From: Panaeolus papilionaceus
Lineage: Eukaryota > Basidiomycota > Agaricomycetes > Agaricales
Length of the DNA: 64,000 bases
Assembly (NCBI GenBank): GCA_015501605.1
Contig: JADNRZ010000005.1
Span: forward strand, 2,232,001 to 2,296,000
Reading direction: 5' to 3'
Part shown: piece by piece, positions 44,212 to 55,274 of the stretch
How the letters are laid out: every line of letters starts with the position of its first letter
Numbering within the stretch: position 1 is the stretch's first letter
Translations under genes and position numbers: made by a program
Notes under the pieces: model-generated
The model's input: only the letters and a program-made list of their open reading frames with translations
What the model was told of the DNA's origin: nothing
Database searches by the model: none

Positions 44212-45748
44212 ATGGGCAATTCCGCCAGTAGTGAGGCGCCAGCGACCTCAACTCTTTGTGACAAGGAAAGAGGCGGGTTTCTCCAAACAAGCATACTTTT
44301 GTTGAACGTAGCGCTACCCGTTGCTGAGATATTTACACCCGTGAAGGTCATTGTGGGTTTTCTACTAGAATCTGCGAAACTGTTGGATGTGAGTGTTCAT
44401 TACATTGTGTGCTCTTGAACTCATGGATAGATCCATGTCTAGAAACGGAATGCCAATCTCATAGCTATCAAAACCATTGCTTCACGCGCGGATGATCTCC
44501 TCGAAGCTTTATCGACTTATGCTCCCGACGAAGGTGCTACTTCGGGCGGGCAACTGGAAGCTTCTGGGATTCTGGATAAAATCTCGCAAACGATAATAAG
44601 GTTACTAATTTAATCCCTATCCTTAAATGACTCTTGTTCCAACGTCGTATAATTTTCTCCTTCAGGAGAATTAGCGTCATTATCTCGAAGATACAGGACC
44701 TGGAAAAGAGAGGCAATCTTCAGATCGAAATTGTAGCTTCTGCTCTTCAGGACGCTAAGAGCGAGTTGGATCATTGTGTGCAATTCGCCCAGGTGCGCTT
44801 TTTTGTCTCTCTTTTTGAATATGAATCTCACTTGGCATTATCGGTCATGCGATGCAGTTTCAGTTGAGTTTATATCAAGGGAAGACGATGCAGGGTCTCG
44901 TACTGCAGATGGGTTCGGTGTATGAGTCATGCGCGATCACGCGGAGAGCACTTAAAGCACTGCAACCCAGCATCCAGAGACCGGTAGCATGGAAAACCTT
45001 CAAGTTCGTTGACATGACTGGTAGAGTGCATCATGTTCCATGCGGCGTAGCCTTCGTTGAAGAGGTCGGTCCTTCCCACCATACAAGGCCGGCTATCACA
45101 CCCGTTCTGACTTGTTTTCGCAGAACTTCAGATTATTTCTCAAAGAAGAACTGTTCTGTGGACAAGACACCCTCAGCATTTTTCACAAATCCCTTCTGCA
45201 GAACAAAGAAGACAACCTATATCTCCACTCGTCCACCAAGGGCTACCCGGTTCATGAGGAAACCATGATCTACATGAAGGTCAAACGAAAGTTTCGAAAT
45301 GTGGAGTTTCTGCCGATTTACGTGCGCCTTTGGCCGAAGGTGACTGCAGCGGAAGTCATGACTACGGCGATACATCACATGTCGCGAGTCAAGTCGCCAA
45401 TTCCCGACCCAGCAATCGATGACATCCTTACCAACCCTTTAATTCGTAGGGTATGTGCTTTAAACATGCGCACTTTAATCAAAGGATACGAGTTAACAAT
45501 AAAATATGAATTTCAAGAATCACATTGTTAACGCCGTCAGCTACAAGGTCTACGCATCAATCGTTGCGCAACTGCGCATGCCAGGGCACCCACATTTTAC
45601 GTATGCTAGTCTAGTTGTGCGGATTTCGAAGACGAAGAGGGGAAATGTAGTCGAGATTGGGGATAAAACTCCAAATGCTACCGGCAAGGGGTCAAAAATA
45701 AGGTGGAAAGAGATGTCCGATTTTTCTTCAGACTCTCCGATACATTAG
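44212..45748 (+). CDS. helical-bundle plus ubiquitin-like-domain protein, copy 1 (C-terminal frameshift)
   Basis: About 375 residues over six exons. The start at 44212 gives MGNSASSE, a classic N-myristoylation signal; an upstream in-frame ATG at 44071 exists. Helical segments follow (SILLLNVALPVAEIFTPVKV, IASRADDLLEALSTYAP, IISKIQDLEKRGN, SALQDAKSELDHCVQFAQ), like the N-terminal bundles of fungal NLR or MLKL-type proteins (inference). Then comes KTFKFVDMTGRVHHVPCGVA plus FRLFLKEELF, resembling the fungal ubiquitin-like domain often found with such proteins. Near 45722 the sequence GATTTTTCTTC is one T short of the frame shared with copy 2, so it ends early at 45748; the lost tail (TFF-type frame, to 45852) is still readable. 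Confidence 0.65.
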
Positions 45749-45894
45749 GCATGAATGCAGATCAGCTGCTGTCGACTTCCAAACAAGAATTCCTGGATTC
45801 ACCCTCCCCCAAAAAATTCATGTTTGCATCAGTCGTCAGCATTGGTCACTAACATGCAGCGCTGAGTATTGTCTAATCTATAATTTTAGCTTTT

Positions 45895-46133
45895 TGTTTT
45901 TTTGTGCGCAGATAATTAAGTAGAATAAGATGACGTATTCGTGTATGTACCTACAGTTTATATACCTAGTACTCGAGTCAGTAAACTGCGTGTATGAATA
46001 ATACACTGACTTCTTGTATGAATAAGAGCCCCGGTCATGTAAAATATAAGAATGAAAATTCATAATGTAAAAATGTAAATAATAAGCTACGGGATATCAC
46101 CGACTCACGGAGTCAGCGAGAATAAATCAACAG
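45895..46133. mobile_element. unit-1-specific insertion of about 235 bp (candidate small element)
   Basis: Unit 2 joins AATTTTAGCCTTTGGTTTGAAC directly, whereas unit 1 has about 235 A/T-rich bases between TTTTAGCTTTTTG and CAGGTTTGAAC. The insert contains ACTCACGGAGT-type short palindromes and no coding frame. Clear terminal repeats or target-site duplications were not seen, so it could equally be a deletion from unit 2. Confidence 0.35.
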
Positions 46134-47309
46134 GTTTGAACTTTGGCTTTTATCATGTATCCCCGCCTTATGCCAAGACTGTAGTTGGACGATGTAGTTA
46201 AACCTAGTTGAGCATTGTAGCCCCTATCCCTTCCCATACATCTGCCGGGATTATGTACTAAGCTTACTTGCTTCTTCCACGGGGGATCTGATGATTCTGA
46301 TCACGTCGATCCCTCCGGGACGGGTCGCTCAAACCTGAATGATCCTCGACCGCGCCATCAAACCCGCCCGTCGTCGTTTCTACGTAAATATTACGCAGTG
46401 TGGCAGATGGCGATTTGAGTGGTTGCTGGGTGGTTGAGGGGTGGATACAGGGTGGATTAGAGTGGAATCCACCCGATAAAAACTAATAGTAAGAGGAGGT
46501 CTGGACGAGAAACAATCAATCAAAAAAATTTCCAAATTTGATTCAAACAGTCAAACACGAGAACTCGAGAACCTCGTAACCTCGTGGCGATTCGAAGTCT
46601 CTAGGTGTCGTTTAACGATATGCGCTTGTAACCCCTGAGCGCGAAGCGAACCCTGAGTGTGAACCCACGTGGGGACCGCATCAGATGGCGTCCTGGTGAT
46701 TGATGGTTTGAATGTTTGATTCTTTGATGTGGGTCGGCTAATTTAGGATGTTCAATTTGATTTGTTTGATTTGATTGTGAGGTGTAAAAAAAGCTAAAGA
46801 AGGTTTGAGAGAGGGTGGTTTCACTTTTCGTGGAGGTGATGTTGAGGTACTTGAGGTGAAGAAGAGAGCAGATGAGAGTGGTCTGCAAAATTCAGGACAT
46901 CGTGTGAAGACGTGGCTCCATTCAATACGCTTTTTTTGGAGATCGTCAGCCTTAGGAGTGTCACTGGAGAGCTGTGGGTGTGAATGTGAAGATTCAGACT
47001 TCAGACGGTACCGGTCGTGAAGAGAAAAACCGAGAAGTAAACTGAACACGCCAATCAGAAATAAACCGCTAATAAACGACAATTAGAATTAGAATTTCTC
47101 GCTTCGCGAGCCATTTGAATCCGAGCCCGGATGGGATTCTCATCAACATCAGTTCACGATCATCAATAGCTGAGATCTGACATACCTCGCCTAAGACTTT
47201 CTGAATTCTGAATTTCCTGCTTTCTTATCATCCACAACAATTCCACGTCCCGACATCTTTCCTTCTTTCCTTCCTCCCTTCCCTCATCTTCCTCTCTTCC
47301 TACCCGGTC

Positions 47310-47559
47310 CTCAACTTCTCGTTTCCCCTTGGAATACTCGATTTGTGCTGTAACTCGGTGCTTTCCTCCGTCCTCGAAAGGAGCATTGCGTTCTGAAATG
47401 CATGATATTCAAATTTCGAAAGAGCCTCGGAATATGCCGGAACTGCTATGCAAGTCGTGGCCCTCATCCAAGTCAAAGAGGTACAATTATCACAGCCACA
47501 GCCTGAGGTACAACCTAAGCACGAGGACCTGGTGCGAGTGCATGCACTGCTGAAATCAG
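47310..47559 (+). other. junction between duplication units, with a fragment like an MDR oxidoreductase N terminus
   Basis: At the unit 1/unit 2 junction a frame starts at ATG 47448 and ends at 47573 (41 residues). It reads MQVVALIQVKEVQLSQPQPE followed by a stretch ending HEDLVRVHALLKSA. The pattern (hydrophobic start, basic VKEVQL, proline-rich turn, EDLVRVHA) resembles the N terminus of medium-chain (zinc-type) alcohol dehydrogenase/reductase proteins (…EVLVRVHA…). The rest of such a gene is absent. It may be a gene fragment trapped by the duplication, or chance. Confidence 0.3.
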
Positions 47560-50500
47560 CCTCACTATCATAGCTCTTCCTTCTTCCTTCCCCCTTTCCA
47601 TCCCGGATACACATAGAAATTACAGCTCATCCTGGTAGATCAGAGCAGGACAAGCCTCCAACATATACCACTACTTAGATTTCAAGCCAAATCCCCTAAC
47701 ATTTCATGCGCATAAGGGTGGTTTCCATCTTTCGTGACCACCTTCAGAAGTTCAGGGGACCACGAGAAGAGTCGACCCGTCATCTTACTCATCGTGAAGA
47801 GATCTCACAAAATGTTAATGCCCAGCTAGACATAGCAACGATCTCAATGGCAATTCCGCCAGTAGTGAGGCGTCAGCGGCCTCAACTCTTCGTGACGAGG
47901 AAGGAGGCAGGTTTCTCCAAACAAGCATATTTTTGTTGAACCTGGCGCTACCCATTGCTGAGGTCTTTACACCCGTGAAGGTCATTGTGGGGTTTTTGCT
48001 TGAATCTGCGAAATTGTTGGACGTGAGTATTCATTACATTTTGTGCTCTTGATCTCATAGATAGATCCGCATCTAGAAACGTAACGCCAATCGTGTAGCT
48101 ATCAAAACCATTGCTTCACGGGCAGATGATCTCATCGAAGCTTTATCGACTTATGCTCCCGAAGAAGGCGCTACATCGGACGGGCAACTTGAAGCTTCTG
48201 GAATTCTGGATAAAATCTCGCAAACGATAATATGGTCTCTAGTTTACCCCTATCCTCAAATGACTTTTGTTCTAACATCGTATAATTTTCTCCTTCAGGA
48301 GAATTAGCGTCATTATCTTGAAGATAAAGGACCTGGAGAAAAGAGGGATTCTTCGGATTGAAGTTGTAGCTTCTGCGCTTCAGGACGCAAAGAGCGAATT
48401 GGATCATTGTGTGCAACACGCCCAGGTGCGCTTTTCTGTCTCTCTTTTTCAATATGAATCTCACTTGGTGTTATCGTTCATCTGATGCAGATCCAGTTGA
48501 GCTTATACCACGGGAAAATGATGCAGGGTCTCGTGTTACAGATGAGTTCATTGCAGGCATCATACGCGAGCACGCGGAGAGCACTTGATGCACTGCAACC
48601 CAGCATCCAGAACTCGGTGGCATGCAAAACCTTTAGGTTCGTTGACATGACTGGTAGAGAGCATCATGTTCCATGCGGCGTAGCCTTCGCTGAAGAGGTA
48701 GGTGCCACCCACTCTACGGGTATGTCTACCCCGATTCTGACTTATTTTCGTAGAACTTCAGATCATTTCTGAAAGAAGTACTTTTCGCTGGACAAGACAC
48801 CCTCAGCGGGCTTCACAAATCCCTTCTGCAAAACACAGGAGACAGCGTAGATCTCCACTCGTCCACCCACAGCTACCCGGTTGATGAGGAAACTGTGATT
48901 TACATGAAGGTCAAACGAAACTTGACAAAGCAGCTTTTGGTGGTGAATATTCAGCGGGAGCCGGCCACAAAGGAAATCGAAGCTTCATGCGCCCAAGACA
49001 TGAACATGATATTCGCAACGTCATTTTTCGACTCAACAATCGATGACATTCTTAACAACCCTTTAATTCATAGAGTATGTACCTTAAACATGCACACTTA
49101 AATCGAAGGAGACGAGCTAACAACAAAATATGAATTTCCAGAATCACATTGTGGACGGCGGCACCACCTACAAGGTCAAGGCAATACTCAATGTGCAATT
49201 CCGCATACAAGACTTATCAGGGCAGCCATATTGCACATATTCTGGTCAAACTATACTCAAGATGTTTTCGAGGACGAACAGGGGCGAACAAGAAGCCAGG
49301 ATATTATTTTCATCTGTAAATGTTATCGGCGAGAGGCCGTTCAAACATGAGATGAAGGAGGAGGCCCTCCTATTTTTCTCCAGACTCTCCAATGTATTAC
49401 TCGACCATGCAGATCAGCTGCTGTCGACTTCCCAACAAGAATTTCCGGACTCACCCTCGCCCAAAAACTTCACGTTTACAGGAGTCGTCAACGTCGCTTA
49501 TAAACACTGAGTAAATGCACAATACTTAGCTATAGGTGGTTAACGATGTCGGACCATGACATCTGACATGGTCACTGACATGCAGCGCCGCGTATCGTCT
49601 AATCTATAATTTTAGCCTTTGGTTTGAACTTTGGCTTTTATCGTGTATCCCCGGCTTATGCCAAGACTATAGTTGGACGGTGTAGTTGAACCTAGTTGAG
49701 CATTGAGGCCCCTATCCCTTCCCATACATCTGCCGCGGCTAAATACCACGCTTACTTGCTTCTTCAATGGGGATCTGATCATGTCGATCCCTCCCGGACG
49801 GGTCGCTCAAACCTGCATGAGCCTCGACCGCGCCATAAAACCCGCCCATGGTTGTTTCTACATGCATATTGCGTAGTGCGGCAGATGGGGATTTGATTAT
49901 TTGAGTGGTTGCTGAGTGTTTGACAGCCTCTTCGGGGGTTGGTTGAGGGGTGGATACAAGGGTGGATTAGAGTGGAATCCACCCGATAAAAACTAAGAGG
50001 AGGTCTGCAGAAAAACCAATCAGTTGAAAAAAATTTCCAAAATTTGATTCAAACAAGAGGACTCGAGAACCTCGTAACCTCGTGGTGATTCGAAGTCGCC
50101 GGGCAGTGTTTAACGATGTGTGCTTGTAACCCCTGAGTGCGAAGCGAGCCCTGAGTGCGAACCCACGTGGGGACCGCATCAGATGGCGTCCTGGTGATTG
50201 ATGGTTTGAATGTTTGATTCTTTGATGTGGGTCGGCTAATTTAGGATGGTTGATGTGCTGTGTTTGATTTGATTGCGAGGTGTAAAAAAGCTAAAGAAGG
50301 TTTGAGAGAGAGTGGTTTCACTTTTCGTGAAGGTGATGGTGATCTTGAAGTACTTGAGGTGAAGAAGAAAACAGGTGAGAGTGGTCTGCAAAATTCGGGA
50401 CATCGTGTGAAGACATGGCTCCATTCAATGCGCTTTTTTTGGAGATCGTCAGCCTGAGGAGTGCCACTGTGAAAATTCAGAGTCCAGACGGTACCGGTCG

Positions 50501-50788
50501 TGAAGCGAAAAACCGAGAAGTAAAGTGAACACGCCAATCAGAAATAAACCGCTAAATAAACGACAATTAGAATTAGAATTTCTCGCATCGCGAGCCATTT
50601 GAATCCGAGCCCGGATGGGATTCTCATCAACATCAGTTCACGATCATCAATAGCTGAGATCTGACATACCTCGCCTAAGACTTTCTGAATTCTGAATATC
50701 CTGCTTTCTCATCATCCACGACAATTCCACGTCCCGACATCTTTCCTTCCTTTCTTCCTCCCTTCCCTCATCTTCCTCTCTTCCTACC
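47560..50788 (+). repeat. tandem segmental duplication, unit 2
   Basis: Second copy of the segment at 43900-47310. Its right end (about 50580-50788) is the upstream region of the large gene starting at 51773; the same 200 bases end unit 1 at 47310. Unit 2 has about 60 extra bases after the ubiquitin-like-domain gene (49505-49570). Confidence 0.8.
47847..49510 (+). pseudogene. helical-bundle plus ubiquitin-like-domain gene, copy 2 (N-terminal frameshift)
   Basis: Exon by exon this matches copy 1, but the start region reads ATGGCAATTCC where copy 1 has ATGGGCAATTCC. One G is missing, so the MGNS start is out of frame with the body, and no other in-frame ATG precedes it. The remaining frame is open throughout: FLLNLALPIAEVFTPVKVIV, KTFRFVDMTGREHHVPCGVA, FRSFLKEVLFAGQDTL, then an intact C-terminal exon with FTFTGVVNVAYKH and TGA at 49508-49510. 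Splice sites are conserved. So the body and tail are intact while the start is lost, the reverse of copy 1. An unannotated upstream exon could rescue it. Confidence 0.6.
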
Positions 50789-51772
50789 TCCACGTCGTCC
50801 CCGACGTCCGCGTCTCTTTGGGTGCATTTTCCTCATAGTTGGCTTTAATTTGGGTTGGAACTTGGAAGGATATCAACGAGGGAAAGTATTTTTGGAATTT
50901 GGAGCTGTACTTGAGTCGAAATTGGCTGGAGTTTGTCAATTTGAAGTCTTGAACGAAACAGGTAAGCCCCTTGTCCCCGTCTCATCTCTTCCATTCACAC
51001 CGGAAACGATGAGCTCCGCTGTGCTGACGACAATGACGACGATGGTGACTGAATTGCTGATTCCTTGCGCGTTTTCGCGTTTGATATTTGTGTCTTATAG
51101 GTTAGGTAGAGCCGGGTTTGAGTGTTACCACCACCACACGGACAATCATCAGTCCATACCATATCATTCATCCATTTTCAAAACTGTGCGACACCTCCCT
51201 TCCTGCGTCGGATATCCACTCCTCGCATCTCTACATTCATTGCATTGCCAGTAGGAACTCGGATCGGACTACCCGCGCCCCCAGATTCAAATTCGGCTCA
51301 ACACACACTAGAACACCAGGGACGAACAGGGGATTGCCCGGCGTTGTCATCGTTCCGGTAAGCACCTGTTTCGTCCAAATTGAATCCAAACATAAACCCT
51401 GTCGTCACTCCACAAGACTCGCCCCTGAAAACATCTGGATTGATGCGCCGTTGCGGTGTGTCGTGTTGAAAAAATAGGGACTTGAACTTTTTTCTTGACA
51501 CCCATACCAACACGGACTTGACTCGGCTTTTTTTCTTTCTTTTCTTTCTGTTTTTCGCGCTTTTTCCGTCTGTTTGCCGTGCAGTTCTAATCCTGATCGT
51601 TTGCTCGTGTGCTACTCTAGGATAATTCTACTTCAACCTATCTGCAGGTCGTGACTGCACAACTGCTTTCCAACCTACCTGCGCTGGATACTGCTTCATC
51701 CAGCTCTTCTTCGTCTCTCTTCTATTCTTTTCGCCTCTTCACCTTCTCTTTGCCTCCCTTCTTCTCCGCCCT
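49511..51772. promoter_or_regulatory. duplicated flank and promoter/leader of the large low-complexity protein gene
   Basis: Bases 49598-50788 repeat unit 1. A minus-strand frame at 46738-47082 (114 residues, hydrophobic start MSFISGLFLIGVFSLLLGFS) is only partly kept at 50241-50537, with a different N terminus, so it is not a secure gene. From about 50700 the sequence is pyrimidine-rich (CTTTCCTTCC...), typical of basidiomycete promoters. GT...AG pairs between 50960 and 51650 suggest a spliced 5' leader before the ATG at 51773. Confidence 0.45.
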
Positions 51773-54700
51773 ATGTCCTTACACACAACAACCCAAACCA
51801 CCCCTCTCTTCGCATCTGGATCCTCAAAACCAAAACCAAAATCGCCTTTCGGGTTCTCGTTGTCTTCCAACTCGCCTTCAAAACCCTCGTCAAAACTCCA
51901 GTCCAACTCCAACTATCATTCCAGTTCTAAAATCTCGTCCAACCCCAAAATCTTGTCTAAAAAGAAACCCTCTCGGGACGATGACGACGACTACATCCCA
52001 TACAACGGGCCCTATGAACCCCCGAAACCGCAGCCTGAGAAGCAGAGGATGAGGGATAGCTGGGGGGATGTTATTGGGAGTGACGCAGAGGGCGACGAAG
52101 TCGGCGATGGGAGGCCTGGGTTCGGTGCGGGTGCAGGAAGGGGGCTGGGACGTGAGGGTGGTATTGGGAAGGAAAAAATGGTTCTGGTACGCGACGATGA
52201 TGAGCGTGTTGGCAGAACGCGGGATCGTGCGTTTTCGGTATTTTCGGGACGGACGACGGGTGGTGAAAGTTTAGCTGGAGGTCCTAGTCCTGGTCCTTTT
52301 CCTGCTGCTGGAGGTGCTGCTGGTACTGTTGGAGGGGTGAGGAGGTCCACTGTCTCCGGAGCCAATCCCAATGCGCACCCTGGTGCTCAATACGCGACTC
52401 ATTCCACTCATGTTTTCAATAATGGAAACGGCGTAGGCGCGTCCCCGATCCCCAGAGAAAACCCGGCGCATGGAGGGAATGAGGGGTATAGGATGAGCCT
52501 TGCTAGTCTGTTTAGCACGTTTGGGGTGGGACATCGCGAGAAGGACCGTAATCGTGATAGAGATTGGGATAGAGAATGGGAAAGAGAGCGAGGAAGAGAA
52601 TGGGTCAGAGACAGAGACAGAGGGAGCCCAGACGTCGCGAGAAAATCATCCTCACTTGCCATGTTACCCCGCATTTCGACGAGTACGTATGGAATAAGCG
52701 TGGGTGCCAGGGGAGGGATGGATAGTACCAGAGGGATGGACAGCGCAAGGGGAGATAGTATGAGGGGGGGCATGGAGAGCGTGTCTCCGTGGGGCGAGGA
52801 CGAGAGTGAGGGGTCGCAGTATTCGTATCATAACCACCGAGCTGGGATGGGTGTGGGTGTGGGTGTGGTAGGCGTGGAGAAGGTTTATTTACCCCCTGAT
52901 TCGGAACCTGATTGGGATAGGGAATATGAGAGGGGAAGGGGAAGGGCTGGTACTGGTGCTGGTGTTGGTGCTGTCGGTTCTACTGCAAACGGTGCTGTTG
53001 GTGGTGCTACAGGTGTATACAAAGAAAAACAAGACAAGGACGACAAGGACGACGGCGACGAATATTACAATTCGTATTACAACTCTCTCAAGGATGATAA
53101 TGCCTATTTACGCCCTCATCAGGGTATGAGAGGGGGAAAAGGGTCGTATTCGTCACCTGGGTCTCCTGTTGTCGGGCCTGGGGGTGGTGTTGGTTTAGGA
53201 GGATTAGTCGGAGGTGGTGTAGGAGGCGTGGGTTTGGGGACGGGAGGCGTTGGAGGAACTGGAGGCTTGGGAGCAGGGCATGGCGGAATAAGCGCAGGAG
53301 GAGGACTGGCAGCGGGCAATGGAGGAGGACTAGGAGGAGGCGGTGCAGGAGAAGGCCAAGTCAGCAGAAACAACTCCACGTCCACCGGGAGCGGATCTGT
53401 GATGCATCAGCATCCCTATGCGACTGCGTATGTAGCGCCGGTGACGAGGTCGTATTCTCAGCTTAGACCTTTGGCTGCGACGACATCACAACCACCACAA
53501 CCAGCATTAGCAGGAGCAATTACGACGCCACCGGCGATGCAGACGACTCAACCAACACAAGAACGAGGACAAGCCCATGGATCAGGACTAGGTCCGACTC
53601 TCGCGACACGTCTGGGTACTAAGGGTCCCCTTTCGAGTTTTAGAATTGGGATACGGGGGAGTAAGCTGAAGGGATCGATATCGACGCCTAATTTGAGGGA
53701 TTCGGTGGTGGTACCTGGGTATCAGCAACAGCAACGGGAGGGGTATCAGCAGCAGCAGAACGGGCAGAGGTATCAAGATAACCAGAGCCAGGAGAGGCAC
53801 CAGCAGGGTCAGCAAGGGATGACAGCGCAGAGGTATCAACCTGGTTCAATTGTGAGGTCTGGGTCGCATCCTCAGCCCACCTCTTCCCAACCTTATACCC
53901 AACCTCAACCTCAATCCCAATCCCAAAATCAACCCCAAACTCACTTCCAAACGCAAGCTCAACCTCACACACCCACCAAACCCCAACCCACACCTTTTGC
54001 CTTCCCCAAAGGCAAAGACAAATGGCTATCAGCTGAGACGTGGTGTGATGCCCTGCTGTTCCCTCGTCCCCGGTTGAGGCTCAAGGCGGATCCGTCGTTT
54101 GTGAGCTCGACGAGCTCCTTCCTCGTTGGTGGGGTTAGTGCGGCGGGACAGGAAGTGATGGTGGGTGGAGCTGGAACAGGAATGGGAATGGGAGAAGGAG
54201 GTGCACTGCCGACGCCCACGAGTGGAAGGATCGTGTCGCCTCCTGGGTCTCCAGTTGGGAAAGTTGATGATTTGGGTGGTGATTATAATTTCAATAATGC
54301 GAAAGGAGAAAGCACGAGTAATGGGACGGGAGCTGTGATGTCGAGGGTGTTGGCTCATTCAAGGTCGTTGGTGGATTTGAGGTTGAGGAAGAAGAGTACG
54401 ACGGAGGATATGAAGAGGGGGTTGGGGAGGGGTGGGTATGGGTATGCTGCCGGTGTTGGGGGTGTTGATGTTGCTGGTGGTGCTAGTGGGGTGGATAGAG
54501 GAGTGCAGAAGGAAAGAGAAGCGAGGAGGAGTGCGAGTAAAGAACGTGCTCCGAGACCTAGGAGTTTTGCTCAGGATGATATGGCGTTGCCGACGCCTGT
54601 TCCTTCTTTGGATCAGTAAGTCCCTCTACTTTTTTGTTTCCTTGTAAAATAAAGTGATAACCCGACATTTCTCAGTGTACTCCGCGAAAACGCCCTATTC

Positions 54701-55243
54701 ACCACCGAACGAGCTGCATGGGCACAACAAGCTTCTTCATCCCTAGGCAACAAACGTACCAGATCCGTATCGCGCACACGGTCGAAGTCCCTAACACAAA
54801 AGGGTAGAAGCCTGCGCAACCCCCAGGTCATCGCACAGAGCAACTTGGAATATCTAGCCGCTAGAGCATGCCTGGGGACGCAGAACTTGACCCCGAAGGT
54901 GGGACCGATGAAGGTTGCGTATTTGGAGAATCAGCACACGGGAACGACGACGACGGGGAGAGGAATGCATTCGCATCAGAATTCGTTGGTTAAGACGATA
55001 TCAGGGAAGAGTCATCAACATTCGCGGAGTCAGTCTAATGCGACGGGCCAAGTCGGTGCTGGTGGTGTGGTGGGAGGTGGTCATAGGAGGAGCCAGTCGT
55101 ATCAGCAGAACGGGTCTGTTAGTGGACATGGACATGGACATACGCGAGGAGATTCGTGGTCAAGGTCTGCTGTGAAGATGGCAAAGAGCACTGTTGCGAT
55201 GTGTGGTATGTCATCTTTCCATGATTTTGTGCACATATAGTCA

Positions 55244-55274
<31 letters not shown>

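Larger units (their letters stand above)
43900..47310 (+). repeat. tandem segmental duplication, unit 1
   Basis: This segment is repeated at about 47560-50788 in the same orientation. Matching landmarks: GATCAGAGCA(C/G)GAC and following (43990 and 47640), the whole ubiquitin-like-domain gene, CTAATCTATAATTTTAGC (45877 and 49598), GTTTGAACTTTGGCTTTTAT (46134 and 49622), CCACGTGGGGACCGCATCAG (46664 and 50163) and CATCAACATCAGTTCACGAT (47142 and 50627). Unit 1 has roughly 235 extra bases at about 45895-46133. Boundaries are approximate. Confidence 0.8.

Noticed and set aside
46738..47082. Possible small membrane protein on the minus strand
   Set aside because: The hydrophobic start is attractive, but the duplicated copy at 50241-50537 does not keep the same N-terminal frame, as expected for non-coding DNA.
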